A program made the position numbers and the translations under genes. A model generated the notes under the pieces. It made no database searches. It was not told where the DNA came from and saw nothing but the letters and a program-made list of their open reading frames with translations. DNA of 64,000 nt, taken from contig NZ_RDQR01000010.1 of assembly GCF_003703835.1 (NCBI RefSeq), forward strand, positions 19,936 to 83,935, in the 5' to 3' direction. The DNA is from Auritidibacter ignavus. GTDB lineage: Bacteria; Actinomycetota; Actinomycetes; Actinomycetales; Micrococcaceae. This document shows positions 9,028 through 18,952 of this stretch, piece after piece. The stretch's first letter is position 1. Every line of letters begins with the position of its first letter.

Positions 9028-10026
9028 TTAGCTCTCAGATCTGGTGTTGACCTGGGATGATCCTACCGGTTGGGGTGAATCCGGATGCTCGGTGTCTGTA
9101 GCGGTCTGTGTGGTGGTATCGGGTGCGCGACCGGGAAGCCAGACAGTTTCGGCTTCCGCGCGTTTTTCAGCGGTGCGAGGCCGGGTGAAGAACAGGTAGA
9201 CGAGCATGACAGCGGCCACGACGAACAGCGCCAGAGAAATCCAGGCGTGCAAGCGCATGGTGACACCCAGGATTTCGACGTCGGCGACGTAGTCGGTACG
9301 CAGATTCTCGATCACGGTGCGTCCGGCGCCATACCAGGCCACATAGCTCCACAGCATCATGCCTCGGCGTAATTGGAATTTCCGATCGATCAGCAAGAGC
9401 ACGACCACGCCGAGCAGGTTCCACAACGATTCGTAAAGGAACGTGGGGTGGAACAGCGTATCGGCGGGATAGCCGTCCGGGAAATTGTAGTGGTTGGCAT
9501 CAACTTCCAGACCCCACGGCAGATCTGTCGGGCCACCAAAAAGTTCTTGGTTGAAGTAGTTGCCCCATCGGCCGATGGCCTGAGCCAGTAAGATGCCGGG
9601 AGCCACCACATCGGCGAAGGCAGCAATTTTGTATCCATAACGCCGGCAGGCGATCCAGGCACCCAACGCGCCCATCGAGATCGCCCCCATGATACCGATG
9701 CCACCCTCCCAGATGTAGAGGATGCGCACCGGGTCACCGCTCCCGTCGAAACCTGGGCCGAAGAACGGGCCGGGGTTGGTGAAAACGTGGTAGAGGCGAG
9801 CTCCGACAATACCAAAGAGCAACGCCCAGATGCCGATGTCGAAGACCGCGCCCTCGGCGCCGTCACGTTTCTTCCAGCGCCTATTACCCAGCCAGAACGC
9901 CAGAATGGCGCCCAGGATGATGCACAGAGCGTATGCACGGATCTCGAGGGGTCCTAGCGTGAAGCCGTCCCAGCCGGGGGCCGGGATAGCTGCCAGTGTC
10001 TCCCAGGTGCTGATAGTCGACAACAT
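9028..10026 (-). CDS. lgt: Prolipoprotein diacylglyceryl transferase
   Basis: 332-residue integral membrane enzyme that transfers diacylglycerol from phosphatidylglycerol to the lipobox cysteine of prolipoproteins. The family signature is clear in AQAIGRWGNYFNQELFGGPT, and HPTFLYESLWN holds the conserved tail of the active-site region. About seven hydrophobic segments are seen, followed by a polar C-terminal tail of about 60 residues. It lies 17 bases downstream of trpA, an arrangement common in Micrococcales. Probable substrates in this window are the lipoproteins at 31750-32460 and 53581-54525. Confidence 0.96.
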   Translation of the reverse strand: MLSTISTWETLAAIPAPGWDGFTLGPLEIRAYALCIILGAILAFWLGNRRWKKRDGAEGAVFDIGIWALLFGIVGARLYHVFTNPGPFFGPGFDGSGDPVRILYIWEGGIGIMGAISMGALGAWIACRRYGYKIAAFADVVAPGILLAQAIGRWGNYFNQELFGGPTDLPWGLEVDANHYNFPDGYPADTLFHPTFLYESLWNLLGVVVLLLIDRKFQLRRGMMLWSYVAWYGAGRTVIENLRTDYVADVEILGVTMRLHAWISLALFVVAAVMLVYLFFTRPRTAEKRAEAETVWLPGRAPDTTTQTATDTEHPDSPQPVGSSQVNTRSES

Positions 10027-10042
10027 CGGTTCCTACGATTCG

Positions 10043-10846
10043 TTAGTTGCGAGCAGTACCGGTTGCTAGTTTAGCGGCAAGTTCTCTCACTGCTACAGGA
10101 CCGTGATCGCGTAAAGCACTCACCAGGGCCGTGCCAACGATCGCGCCATCAGCGTAACGACCAATCTGCTGGATGTGCTCAGGCTGTGAGATCCCCAGCC
10201 CCACGCACACCCGCGGTGCCCCCGCCCGGTGCGCACGATCCACCACGCGCTGGGCAGCTTCCGAGACGTGTTGACGGGCTCCGGTCACACCCATGACCGA
10301 GACGGCATAAACGAAACCACGGCTGGAGTTCACGACCAGCTCGACACGTTCATCCGAGGACGACGGTGCGGTGAGGAAGATACGGTCCAGCTCGTACCGG
10401 TCACTGGCTGTGAACCATTCATCAGCTTCTTCGGGCACCAGATCAGGGGTGACCAGTCCGGCTCCGCCGGCTTCGGCCAGCCGACGGGCAAACTCGGTGA
10501 CCCCCAGGCGTGACACCAGGTTCCAGTAGGTCATCACCACCACGGCCGCATCGGTAGCTGCGGTGACGTCGTTGACGAGCTGGAAAACCTGATCAGTATG
10601 AAAACCGTTGTTCAGGGCGTGGGCGGTGGCCTTCTGGATGACTTCCCCGTCCATGACCGGATCCGAGTAAGGCAAGCCAATCTCGATAATGTCAGCGCCG
10701 TTGCGTCCCAGCTCGATGGCGGCCTGAATGGAGTCCTGCAGTGTGGGGAATCCGGCCGGCAGGTAACCGATGAACGCGGTACGCCCGGCTTGGCGGGCAG
10801 CTTCGATTTTCTCGGTGCACCGGGAGCGAATCTGATTCCGTGTCAT
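10043..10846 (-). CDS. trpA: Tryptophan synthase alpha chain
   Basis: 267-residue TIM-barrel subunit that cleaves indole-3-glycerol phosphate to indole and glyceraldehyde 3-phosphate. The active-site glutamate and aspartate lie in [20 protein letters not shown], the standard signature of TrpA. The phosphate-binding glycine segments near [12 protein letters not shown] and GAIVGTALV are present. The start overlaps the stop of trpB by four bases, so alpha and beta chains are made in balance for the alpha2-beta2 complex. Confidence 0.97.
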   Translation of the reverse strand: MTRNQIRSRCTEKIEAARQAGRTAFIGYLPAGFPTLQDSIQAAIELGRNGADIIEIGLPYSDPVMDGEVIQKATAHALNNGFHTDQVFQLVNDVTAATDAAVVVMTYWNLVSRLGVTEFARRLAEAGGAGLVTPDLVPEEADEWFTASDRYELDRIFLTAPSSSDERVELVVNSSRGFVYAVSVMGVTGARQHVSEAAQRVVDRAHRAGAPRVCVGLGISQPEHIQQIGRYADGAIVGTALVSALRDHGPVAVRELAAKLATGTARN

Positions 10847-12156
10847 CTGTGCTGTGTCTCCTCGGTATCGGTGCTGTCATCCAACAGGTTGAGATACTCC
10901 GCGGCGGTCGTGACGTCTTTATCGCCCCGTCCGGAGAGATTGACCAGGATGATCTTCTGCTCGGATGCGGGGGTGGATGCAGAGACGAGACCCTGATCGT
11001 GCCACCGCTGGGCAAGTTTGATGGCACCGGCGACCGCATGTGCTGATTCCAGGGCGGGCATGATCCCCTCACGACGGGAGAGTTTTAAAAAGGCCTGCAT
11101 GCACTCATCGTCATTGATGGGCTCGTAGTGGGCTCGCCCGGTGCCGTTCAAGTAGGAGTGTTCCGGGCCCACGCCCGGGTAGTCCAGACCGGCCGAAATG
11201 GAGTGAGTTTCCAGGGTTTGGCCGTCGCGGTCCTGCATCAGGTAGGACTTCGCTCCGTGCAGGATGCCCACGTCGCCAACGGTGATGGGAGCCGAGTGCT
11301 TACCGGTCTCCACGCCGTGTCCGCCGGCCTCAAAACCGTAGAGTTCTACCTTGGGGTCGTCGAGGAATCCGTGGAAGATGCCGATGGCGTTCGATCCACC
11401 ACCCACACAGGCGGTGACCGCATCCGGTAGCCGGCCGGTGGCATCCAGGATTTGTTGCCGTGCTTCCTCGCCGATGACCCGGTGGAAGTAGTGCACCATG
11501 GCCGGGAACGGGTGTGGCCCGGTCACAGTACCCATCAGATAGTGTGTGGTGTCGACACTGGCCACCCAGTCGCGCAGAGTTTCATTGATCGCGTCTTTGA
11601 GTGTGCGGGAGCCAACGGTTACCGGCACCACCGTGGCCCCCAACATGTGCATACGGGCTACGTTCAGGGCCTGGCGACGGGTGTCTTCCTCCCCCATGTA
11701 GACGGTGCATTCCATCCCGAACAACGCGGCGGCGGTGGCGGTGGCCACCCCGTGTTGGCCAGCTCCGGTTTCGGCAATCAACCGGGTTTTACCCATCTTC
11801 TGGGCCAGGAGCGCCTGACCGATCACGTTATTGATCTTGTGGGAGCCGGTGTGGTTGAGGTCCTCACGCTTGAGAAACACCCGCACCCCGGGCAGATCCT
11901 TGGCAAAGCGCGTCACTTCGGTGAGCAACGAGGGCCGGTTGATGTAGTTGGCGTAGAGATCTGCCAGCTCCGCGGTGAACTCAGGGTCCTCACGGGCGGC
12001 GTTAAAGGCCTCGGTGAGTTCGTCCAGAGCTGCAATCAACGATTCCGGCATCCAGCGTCCGCCGAAAGGCCCGAAATAGGGACCCTGTTCTTCCCGGTAT
12101 GGTCCCTGTGGTCCGGTCAGGGACCCCGGTGCGATGTGGTGATCGGCAGTTGTCAT
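10843..12156 (-). CDS. trpB: Tryptophan synthase beta chain
   Basis: 437-residue PLP enzyme that condenses indole with serine. The PLP lysine lies in [18 protein letters not shown], the catalytic glutamate region is [20 protein letters not shown], and the phosphate-cradle GGGSNAIG is present. I chose the ATG at 12156 ([12 protein letters not shown]) because GAAAGAAG lies seven bases ahead of it. A GTG start ten codons upstream keeps the frame open but has a poorer context. It sits between trpC and trpA in a leftward trp operon. Confidence 0.96.
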   Translation of the reverse strand: MTTADHHIAPGSLTGPQGPYREEQGPYFGPFGGRWMPESLIAALDELTEAFNAAREDPEFTAELADLYANYINRPSLLTEVTRFAKDLPGVRVFLKREDLNHTGSHKINNVIGQALLAQKMGKTRLIAETGAGQHGVATATAAALFGMECTVYMGEEDTRRQALNVARMHMLGATVVPVTVGSRTLKDAINETLRDWVASVDTTHYLMGTVTGPHPFPAMVHYFHRVIGEEARQQILDATGRLPDAVTACVGGGSNAIGIFHGFLDDPKVELYGFEAGGHGVETGKHSAPITVGDVGILHGAKSYLMQDRDGQTLETHSISAGLDYPGVGPEHSYLNGTGRAHYEPINDDECMQAFLKLSRREGIMPALESAHAVAGAIKLAQRWHDQGLVSASTPASEQKIILVNLSGRGDKDVTTAAEYLNLLDDSTDTEETQHR

Positions 12157-12228
12157 ACACGTTCTTCTTTCGGGATTATTCTTCACGTGACCGGCACCAT
12201 TGACTGCGAGCTATCCAACAGCGCTCAG

Positions 12229-13059
12229 TCACGAATCGGTCCTCTCGCCAGAGACACTGGTGGCACGGAAGTCACGGATCGCATCTGCGGGGGTACCGTG
12301 TTTGACCAGCGCTTCCCCTACCAGCACCGCATCGGCTCCGTGGCGGGCATAGTCGGCCACATGCTCGGGGCCAGTCACCCCGGACTCGGCCACCCGAACG
12401 ACGTGTTCGGGCAGGTGTTGCGCCAGCTCAGCGTAGTGGGTGCGATTGACCTCAAGAGTTTTCAAATTACGGACGTTGAGACCGACGATCTTGGGTGCGA
12501 TATCGTAGGCACGCTGAATCTCATCGACCGTGTGGGTCTCAACCAGCGCGTTCATTCCCAGTTCATGGGTGAGGTCAATGAAGTCTTTCAGTTGCGCATC
12601 GTCGAGCGCCGCCACAATGAGCAGGATGAGATCAGCCCCGTGTGCCCGCGCTTCATAGATTTGGTACTCGTCAACGGTGAAGTCTTTGCGCAACACCGGA
12701 ACATCCACCGCCGCTCGAACCGCGTCCAGGTCAGCCAGTGAACCACGAAAGCGACGCTGTTCGGTCAGCACCGAGATCACCGCGGCACCCCCATTCTGAT
12801 ACCGGGTTGCCAGCTCAGCGACAGCCGGAATCTCAGCCAGGGACCCGGCAGACGGTGAAGCTCGCTTGATTTCAGCGATGATCCGGACGCCAGTGGGGTC
12901 GTTGCGACCGTTGACCAGGGCTTGATGGGCGTCGCGAGCAGCCGGTACAGACACAGCATCGCGTTGGATTTGAGCGCGGGAGACGGCACGGATGCGGTCA
13001 TCGATGTCCTCGCGCACCCCGCGGATGATCTCATCCAGAACGGTACCGGTACCACCCAT
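12229..13059 (-). CDS. trpC: Indole-3-glycerol phosphate synthase
   Basis: 276-residue TIM-barrel enzyme closing the indole ring from CdRP. Family signatures include IIAEIKRASPSAG, with the catalytic lysine and ligand glutamate, then VPVLRKDFTVDEYQI, and AESGVTGPEHVADYARHGADA with the phosphate site. Length is typical for actinobacterial TrpC. It precedes trpB by about 70 bases and follows a small membrane protein gene by 14 bases. No anthranilate phosphoribosyltransferase (trpD) or PRAI is in the window, so those steps are encoded elsewhere; in actinobacteria PriA often serves as PRAI. Confidence 0.96.
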   Translation of the reverse strand: MGGTGTVLDEIIRGVREDIDDRIRAVSRAQIQRDAVSVPAARDAHQALVNGRNDPTGVRIIAEIKRASPSAGSLAEIPAVAELATRYQNGGAAVISVLTEQRRFRGSLADLDAVRAAVDVPVLRKDFTVDEYQIYEARAHGADLILLIVAALDDAQLKDFIDLTHELGMNALVETHTVDEIQRAYDIAPKIVGLNVRNLKTLEVNRTHYAELAQHLPEHVVRVAESGVTGPEHVADYARHGADAVLVGEALVKHGTPADAIRDFRATSVSGERTDS

Positions 13060-13073
13060 AGCGACTGCGATCC

Positions 13074-13358
13074 TTAGTGGGAGCTATTGGTTTTGGAGCC
13101 ACCGACTCCATAACCCATTTGACGCATCACGAAGCCAACAATCAGTCCGGCCACGGCAATGACGCCACCTACCCAGATCAACCAGATCTGTCCGGCCAGT
13201 AGCGCCACAGCACCCACAACCGAACCGATCAGGACCAGCACCACCAGGGCCCATGCAGCCGGGGAGTTTCCGTGTTCAACGGGGGCGGCATGGGTGGGAT
13301 CGTTGAGAATGCGACCGTGATCGTCAATGATGATCTTCTCATCGGTGGGCTGAGACAT
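13074..13358 (-). CDS. HGxxPAAW family small membrane protein
   Basis: 94-residue protein with a polar N-terminus containing VEHGNSPAAW, the diagnostic HGxxPAAW motif, followed by two transmembrane helices and a short Gly/Ser-rich tail. The family is actinobacterial, usually found beside trpC, and has no established biochemical role. Start chosen at the ATG reading MSQPTDEK, behind AAGGAGC-type spacing; an upstream start would add six residues. It lies in the trp cluster between trpC and the Trp-associated membrane protein, so co-expression with tryptophan biosynthesis is likely. Confidence 0.85.
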   Translation of the reverse strand: MSQPTDEKIIIDDHGRILNDPTHAAPVEHGNSPAAWALVVLVLIGSVVGAVALLAGQIWLIWVGGVIAVAGLIVGFVMRQMGYGVGGSKTNSSH

Positions 13359-13491
13359 CGATGCTCCTTTATGCACTGATCAAAGATGGGTGATGATTCT
13401 CTATTCTGCCACTAATCGGAACAGATGCCATCAGCACACGTCGTTGTTTACGTCTGAGTTGGCAGTCTGGCCCGGCGCTGATGGATGCCCG

Positions 13492-14100
13492 TCAGGTGGG
13501 ATCCTGGCCACGGGAAAGTTCATCCCAGGCATCAATTTCAGCTGTGCGGGACGGTTGGGGCGAGGACAACCTGCCACTGGTTCCAGACTCCGGTTGCACG
13601 GTAGTCGTAGCTTTTTCATATTTGCGGGAACTGGACAGTGACCAATGGCGTCCGACCACCAACACAACTACCCCGAGCAGGGCTAACCCCATTCCCACGA
13701 TCAAACAAATCCAACCTGCCGCCGTCACCTGCACCGGGCCGGGGTCTTGAGCCAGCCCGGTGTATTCAGCCACGGCGGGTTGAATGGACCCGACGGGATC
13801 GGCAAGGACCAACCCGCAGGCCCAGGCCAGCATAGCGCCCACCAGGATCAGCAGCACACCGATCACCCAGCGTCCCACCGTGCGGACGATAGTCAGCGCG
13901 ATTGCGGCGGCCAGGGCGACCAAGGCCATGGCCGTAGTCACCGGTGAGACGTCTTGACCGCTGACGGTGATCTCGGCGTCAAGCGTTTGGGGAATCTCGG
14001 TGGCACGTACCCAGGTTTGAGTGGCACAGATCAAGGCCACCGCACCGAGGGCGAGCACTAGCAACACGGTATTGCGACGAGAAAAGATCTTCGCGAGCAT
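13492..14100 (-). CDS. Trp biosynthesis-associated membrane protein (TIGR02234 type)
   Basis: 202-residue membrane protein with about four hydrophobic segments: residues 10-30, 55-75, 80-100 and 130-155. The first extracytoplasmic loop has TQTWVRATE, which matches the WV region seen in this family. The C-terminal 45 residues are polar. It starts immediately at the stop of trpE with a one-base overlap, the family's usual place. The function is unknown; the genomic association with trp genes is well known. The hydrophobic profile and position are what support the call. Confidence 0.85.
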   Translation of the reverse strand: MLAKIFSRRNTVLLVLALGAVALICATQTWVRATEIPQTLDAEITVSGQDVSPVTTAMALVALAAAIALTIVRTVGRWVIGVLLILVGAMLAWACGLVLADPVGSIQPAVAEYTGLAQDPGPVQVTAAGWICLIVGMGLALLGVVVLVVGRHWSLSSSRKYEKATTTVQPESGTSGRLSSPQPSRTAEIDAWDELSRGQDPT

Positions 14101-15677
14101 TACTGTTCCTCATCACGGTTATCGTCTCGGTAGTGACGGAGTTGTTCAGCGGCAAACAGGGCCCGCAACGGTGCCGAAGCTTTGGCCACGGTTTCTGCTG
14201 CTTCGGCGGCTGGGACCGAGTCGGCGACGATTCCGGCGCCGGCCTGGACGTAGGCGACCCCGTCTTTGAGCAACACGGTGCGAATGGCGATGGCCATGTC
14301 CATATTGCCGGCAAAGTCGATATAGCCGACCACACCCCCATAGGGCCCGCGAGCTTGGGGTTCCCATGCGTCGAGCAGTTGCAAGGCGCGGGGTTTAGGA
14401 GAGCCCGACAGGGTGCCAGCGGGGAAGGCAGCCGCCAGCACGTCCAGCGCGGATACGCTGGGTTCCAGGGTGCCCGAGACGTGGGAGACCAGATGCATCA
14501 CATGGCTGAACCGTTCAATCTCCATGAATTGTCCGACCTGTACACTGCCGGGTCGGCAGACTTTGGACAGGTCATTGCGAGACAGGTCTACTAACATCAG
14601 GTGTTCGGAGCGTTCTTTTTCATCGGCCAAAAGTTCCTCGGCCAGTCGGTGGTCCTCGTCGAGGCTTGTGCCACGAGGTCGGGAGCCGGCGATGGGGTGG
14701 GTAACCACTTGGCCGTCATTGACGGTGACCAGCGCTTCCGGAGAGGCACCAACGAGCTGGAATTGGCCGCTACCGTCGGGACGGTCAAAGGTGTAGAGGA
14801 ACATATACGGGCTGGGGTTCATGGCCCGTAGGGCACGGTAGACCTGAAGGCCCGAGACCTGGGTTTCGGTAGTAAACCGGCGCGAGACCACGATTTGGAA
14901 GACTTCGCCGTCAGCGATAGCTTCCTGTGCCTCGGCGACGGTGGCGAGAAATTCGGATTCATCCCAGGAATGTTTAACCCGTTCAAACGTGTCGACGCCC
15001 TGCCAGCCGGCTGGGGCGACACTCACCGGTTCGGCAGCGGGTGCACTGATCAGCTGAGCCATGTTCCGGACCCGCGACACGGCGTGCTGGTAGGCCTCAT
15101 CGGTTCCGTGATGGAGCCCGGTGGGATCGATCGCGTTGGCCACTAAGGTCACGGTGCCATCAACGTGATCGTGGATGGCGACATCGGACATGAGGTTCAT
15201 CGCCAACTCAGGTAACTGCAGATCATCGACCGGTGGATTCGGTAGGTGCTCCCAGTGCCTGACGGTTTCCCACCCGAGGTATCCCACCATGCCCGACAGT
15301 AAGTATGGCACCTCAGTGCCAAGATCGGCACGGACATCGGAGGTCAGCTGATCCAGGGTGGTGGCCAGCACGTCCAGCGCGGTGCCCTGGGTGGGCAGTC
15401 CGGCCGGGGGTTGTCCTTGCCAATGGGCCTGGCCGTTGCGTTCGGTCAAGGTGGCTGAACTGGCGGCACCGATAAACGAGTACCGTGACCATACTCCGCC
15501 TTGAGCAGCAGATTCCAGCAGGAAGGTGCCCGCACGGTCTTCAGCCAAACGTTGGTAGAGCCCGACCGGTGTCACCGCGTCAGCCAACACCGTCATGGTA
15601 ACTGGGATCACCCGGTGGCGCTGGGCCAGGGCATGGAACTCCTCAGGGCTGGGACTGATGACGCCCACATCGCGCAT
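14100..15677 (-). CDS. trpE: Anthranilate synthase component I
   Basis: 525-residue chorismate-using enzyme making anthranilate with ammonia delivered by TrpG. N-terminal feedback-binding residues appear in LLESAAQGGVWSRYSFIG. The catalytic domain has PIAGSRPRGTSLDEDHRL, LVDLSRNDLSKVCRPGSV and FPAGTLSGSPKPRALQLLD, where most homologues have AGTRPRG and LSGAPK. A clear AAGGAGACCCCC ribosome site precedes the ATG. No trpG lies next to it, so the glutaminase subunit must come from elsewhere. No Trp-codon-rich leader peptide or attenuator is visible in the 78 bases between hisI and trpE. Confidence 0.96.
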   Translation of the reverse strand: MRDVGVISPSPEEFHALAQRHRVIPVTMTVLADAVTPVGLYQRLAEDRAGTFLLESAAQGGVWSRYSFIGAASSATLTERNGQAHWQGQPPAGLPTQGTALDVLATTLDQLTSDVRADLGTEVPYLLSGMVGYLGWETVRHWEHLPNPPVDDLQLPELAMNLMSDVAIHDHVDGTVTLVANAIDPTGLHHGTDEAYQHAVSRVRNMAQLISAPAAEPVSVAPAGWQGVDTFERVKHSWDESEFLATVAEAQEAIADGEVFQIVVSRRFTTETQVSGLQVYRALRAMNPSPYMFLYTFDRPDGSGQFQLVGASPEALVTVNDGQVVTHPIAGSRPRGTSLDEDHRLAEELLADEKERSEHLMLVDLSRNDLSKVCRPGSVQVGQFMEIERFSHVMHLVSHVSGTLEPSVSALDVLAAAFPAGTLSGSPKPRALQLLDAWEPQARGPYGGVVGYIDFAGNMDMAIAIRTVLLKDGVAYVQAGAGIVADSVPAAEAAETVAKASAPLRALFAAEQLRHYRDDNRDEEQ

Positions 15678-15755
15678 GGGGGTCTCCTTAAGGTTTAGGT
15701 TCGGTCGGGTCGGGTTTCGGGGCAGGGGTGATGATCACAACGACGTGACCGGACA

Positions 15756-16142
15756 TTAGTGTTGGATCACCGGGATTTCCCGGTCAGTAAAGCAACTGGT
15801 GGTGCCGGTGTGGCAGGCTGGTCCGGTTTGGTGAACTTTCAGGAGCACCGTATCGGCATCACAGTCCAAGGAGACGGAAACCACCTGCTGGATGTGCCCT
15901 GAGGTCTCGCCTTTGCACCAGTATTCCCCGCGCGAGCGGGACCAGTACCAGGCCCGTCCGGTGGTCAGCGTCCGATGGAGTGCTTCATCGTCCATATATC
16001 CCAGCATCAACACCTGGTCGGTATCAGCGGACTGGACGATGGCCGGAATCAATCCCTGGTCATTATGCTTCAGCCGAGCGGCGAGTTCCGGGTCGAGTCC
16101 ACCGGTGTGAGCGCGGTCTGGTGCGTGGTTGGGAGCATTCAT
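15756..16142 (-). CDS. hisI: Phosphoribosyl-AMP cyclohydrolase
   Basis: 128-residue zinc enzyme for the third step of histidine synthesis. Conserved segments are [39 protein letters not shown] and the metal-ligand region [19 protein letters not shown]. It is a stand-alone HisI; the pyrophosphatase HisE is a separate gene at 18655-18918, as usual in actinobacteria. It is transcribed toward trpE and is divergent from the TIGR03085 gene, with 65 bases between the two starts. Confidence 0.96.
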   Translation of the reverse strand: MNAPNHAPDRAHTGGLDPELAARLKHNDQGLIPAIVQSADTDQVLMLGYMDDEALHRTLTTGRAWYWSRSRGEYWCKGETSGHIQQVVSVSLDCDADTVLLKVHQTGPACHTGTTSCFTDREIPVIQH

Positions 16143-16207
16143 GATTCTTCTAGTCTAAAACGGCTTGTCCACTATCGAGTTCACATCAGACATGCTAGGT
16201 TCCAAGT

Positions 16208-16885
16208 GTGACGGAAAAAGGGTCTGGTGCCCTGGCAGGGGCGGATGATTTTGTAGCGGCATCCCGCGATGCCCTGGTCTCGGCGCTCCTGGCGGCCGGA
16301 CCTGATCAGCCGACCCTGTGCGAGGGCTGGCAGACCCAGCATTTGGTTGCTCATTTGCACCTGCGAGAGTCATCCCCCCTGGCTGCTGGATTGCTGTTTG
16401 CCCCGCTGTCGGAGAAGCTCCATGAGCGCACCATGGAGTTGGGTGACCAGTGCACGTCGGTGGCCGAGTATCATCGCCTCGTCGAACAATTTGCTCGGGG
16501 CCCGAAACCGGGACAGAAGCCCTCAACCGCGCGTAAAGTCGCCACCACGTTCCGTCGCACCTTCGCGGGAAAACGACTCGCTGAGGTTTCCAATCTCCTG
16601 GAATTCTTCGTTCACACCGAAGATATTCGACGCGCCCAAAACCGATGGGCACCACGCAAGCTCGCGCAGGACTATGCTTCAGCACTTTTTGAACAACTCA
16701 GCCACACCGCCAAGTGGCAGTATAAGAAGTCCTCGGTGGGAGTCGCCCTGGTGCGTTCCAACGGTGAGCGTATTGTGGCCAAGAATGGATCGGAGTTTAC
16801 CTACATCACCGGACCGGCCGGTGAATTGGTGATGCACGCTTTTGGTCGTACCGACCACGCTTTGGTACTGATCGACCAGGCCTAG
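16208..16885 (+). CDS. TIGR03085 family metal-binding protein (DinB/maleylpyruvate isomerase-like fold)
   Basis: 225-residue protein of the mycothiol-dependent isomerase-like N-terminal superfamily. The helical-bundle signature is LCEGWQTQHLVAHLHLRESS, with a histidine that normally binds metal, and a second candidate ligand region in EFFVHTEDIRRAQ. The family is actinobacterial; its reaction is unknown, but the fold is shared with mycothiol-using enzymes. It is the only rightward gene in this stretch, divergent from hisI and convergent with hisF. The start is GTG. Confidence 0.85.
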   Translation: MTEKGSGALAGADDFVAASRDALVSALLAAGPDQPTLCEGWQTQHLVAHLHLRESSPLAAGLLFAPLSEKLHERTMELGDQCTSVAEYHRLVEQFARGPKPGQKPSTARKVATTFRRTFAGKRLAEVSNLLEFFVHTEDIRRAQNRWAPRKLAQDYASALFEQLSHTAKWQYKKSSVGVALVRSNGERIVAKNGSEFTYITGPAGELVMHAFGRTDHALVLIDQA

Positions 16886-16915
16886 ACCTCATTCACCCTC
16901 GCACACGGAGTGAAA

Positions 16916-17698
16916 TCACTGGCCTGAGCACCGAACCGGGAAACCGGCCTGTCGTATCTGCTCCTTGACCCGAGCAATCATTTCGTGGGGTCCGAAGTGG
17001 AAGAGCGAGGCGGCCAAGACTGCATCGGCGCCGGCCTGAACGGCCGGAGGGAAATCCTCGGGTTTACCCGCGCCACCGGAAGCAATCAGGGGCACGCTGG
17101 CATGGGGACGAACCGCCTGGATCATCTCTAGGTCAAAACCTTGCTGAGTCCCGTCGGCATCAATAGAGTTCAACAGGATTTCGCCCACCCCGCGGTCGCA
17201 GGCCTCGCGCACCCACTCCACAGCGTCGATCCCGGTGCCGCGTTGACCACCGTGGGTGGTGACCTCAAAGCCAGAGAGCACCTGCGGGTCACTGGTTCGA
17301 CGAGCATCAACCGAGAGCACAAGCACCTGGTTGCCAAACCGTTGAGCGATCTCGTTGATCAGTAGCGGACGTGTCACGGCCGCGGAGTTCACGGAGGTTT
17401 TATCGGCACCGTGCCGCAATAGCCGGTCGACATCGTCAGTACTGCGCACCCCACCTCCAACCGTGAGCGGGATAAACACCTGCTGGGCTGTTTGTTGCAC
17501 CACCTCGTAAGTGGTCTCCCGGTCGGCGGTAGTCGCCGTCACGTCGAGGAACGTCATCTCATCAGCCCCAGCTGTGTTATACCGGGTGGCCAGCTCTACT
17601 GGGTCCCCGGCGTCACGCAGGTCGGTGAAATTCACTCCTTTCACCACGCGACCGTCATTGACGTCCAGGCAGGGAATAATACGGATAGCGACTGACAT
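16916..17698 (-). CDS. hisF: Imidazole glycerol phosphate synthase subunit HisF
   Basis: 260-residue cyclase barrel that turns PRFAR and ammonia into IGP and AICAR. The catalytic aspartates lie in [20 protein letters not shown] and VLSVDARR. Phosphate-binding GGG segments occur at [20 protein letters not shown] and [14 protein letters not shown]. The glutaminase partner hisH is not in this window. It is downstream of hisG by about 70 bases in the same direction. Confidence 0.97.
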   Translation of the reverse strand: MSVAIRIIPCLDVNDGRVVKGVNFTDLRDAGDPVELATRYNTAGADEMTFLDVTATTADRETTYEVVQQTAQQVFIPLTVGGGVRSTDDVDRLLRHGADKTSVNSAAVTRPLLINEIAQRFGNQVLVLSVDARRTSDPQVLSGFEVTTHGGQRGTGIDAVEWVREACDRGVGEILLNSIDADGTQQGFDLEMIQAVRPHASVPLIASGGAGKPEDFPPAVQAGADAVLAASLFHFGPHEMIARVKEQIRQAGFPVRCSGQ

Positions 17699-17766
17699 TG
17701 ACGAAGCAGTTCCTTGTCGTAGTTCGGGGACAGCAGGGACGTGGTGCGCGTGGGGTCGGCGCCGGT

Positions 17767-18618
17767 CTAGAGCCGAATAGCGTGAATGGCCGAGGCCAGG
17801 ATGGCCCGAGCCTTGAGCTGGTACAGCTCGTCCATGATCTTATTCATGTCCTTTTTCAACACCATGGAGCGCACCGCGACCCAGTTGTCATCGGCCAGCG
17901 AGGAGATGGTTGGCGATTCCAGGCCCGGGGTGACAGTGAGTGCCTGATTCAGATGTTCCCGACGGATGTCGTAGTCAATCATCACGTAGCGACGGGCGAC
18001 CAACACGGACTTCAGACGGCGGATCAGTACATCCAGACCAGTGGGGTGTTGGCCCGTGCGAGTGATCAGGATGGCCTCGGAGTGCATAATGGGGTCACCG
18101 ATGACCTCCATTCCTGCTGCTTTGAGAGTGCTACCGGTCTCGACCACGTCAGCGATCGCATCGGCCACGCCCAGAGATACTGAAGATTCCACGGCACCAT
18201 CTAGGTGAACGATACGGCCAGGGGTGATCTCCAACGTATCCAGGTAGTCAGCAAGCAACCCGTCGTAGCTGGTTGCAATACGTTTACCGGCCAGCTCCTG
18301 AACGTTCGTGAAGTGCCCGTGAGGTGCTGCGAACCGGAAAGTCGACTCGGCGAAACCCAAGGCCATGATCTCCTCGGCGGTATCGCTGACCTGTGCATCG
18401 ACGAAAAGGTCACGACCGGTCAATCCGATGTCCAGGCTACCGTCGGCCACATAGACGGCGATATCGCGTGGGCGGAGATAGAAGAACTCGACCTGATTGT
18501 CGTTGTCGACCATGACGAGTTCTTTACGGTCTCGACGTTGCCGGTAGCCAGCTTCGAGAAAGATGGCTTGGGCTGCTTCGGATAGGGAGCCTTTATTCGG
18601 CACAGCGACGCGCAACAT
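17767..18618 (-). CDS. hisG: ATP phosphoribosyltransferase, long form (HisG-L)
   Basis: 283-residue first enzyme of histidine synthesis. It starts [20 protein letters not shown], contains the [13 protein letters not shown] and [14 protein letters not shown] signatures of the periplasmic-binding-protein-like catalytic domains, and ends with an ACT-like regulatory domain (about 210-283) that binds histidine in the long form. The presence of this domain means no HisZ partner is needed. It follows hisE by about 35 bases. Confidence 0.97.
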   Translation of the reverse strand: MLRVAVPNKGSLSEAAQAIFLEAGYRQRRDRKELVMVDNDNQVEFFYLRPRDIAVYVADGSLDIGLTGRDLFVDAQVSDTAEEIMALGFAESTFRFAAPHGHFTNVQELAGKRIATSYDGLLADYLDTLEITPGRIVHLDGAVESSVSLGVADAIADVVETGSTLKAAGMEVIGDPIMHSEAILITRTGQHPTGLDVLIRRLKSVLVARRYVMIDYDIRREHLNQALTVTPGLESPTISSLADDNWVAVRSMVLKKDMNKIMDELYQLKARAILASAIHAIRL

Positions 18619-18654
18619 GGGTGTGTTTTCTCCTTGGTGTAGTCCCGAGATGAC

Positions 18655-18918
18655 TTAGAGGTGCCGGTAGATATCCTCGAGCGTGAGGCCTTTGGCGATC
18701 ATCATCACTTGAACGTGATAGAGCAACTGCGACATTTCCTCAGCGGCTTCGGCATCGGTTTCATATTCTGAAGCCATCCATACCTCGGCAGCTTCTTCGA
18801 CGATTTTCTTGCCGATAAAATGTACCCCCCGGTCCAGTTCAGCAACGGTGCCGGAGCCTTCTGGGCGACTGTGGGCTTTCTCAGTGAGTTCGGCAAAGAG
18901 TTCTTCGAAGGATTTCAC
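18655..18918 (-). CDS. hisE: Phosphoribosyl-ATP pyrophosphatase
   Basis: 87-residue all-alpha MazG-like pyrophosphatase for step two of histidine synthesis. The metal-binding pattern is [17 protein letters not shown], followed by [19 protein letters not shown]. Length fits stand-alone HisE. It is immediately upstream of hisG in the same direction, as in other actinobacteria. Confidence 0.95.
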   Translation of the reverse strand: MKSFEELFAELTEKAHSRPEGSGTVAELDRGVHFIGKKIVEEAAEVWMASEYETDAEAAEEMSQLLYHVQVMMIAKGLTLEDIYRHL

Positions 18919-18952
18919 CCCTTTAGACTACCTGGCTTTCCTCGCTTGTGAG

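Noticed and set aside
11452..12741. Long rightward open frame (429 codons) opposite trpB and trpC
   Set aside because: It is antisense to two well-identified enzymes, its protein has no recognisable domains, and its composition is that of a GC-rich shadow frame.
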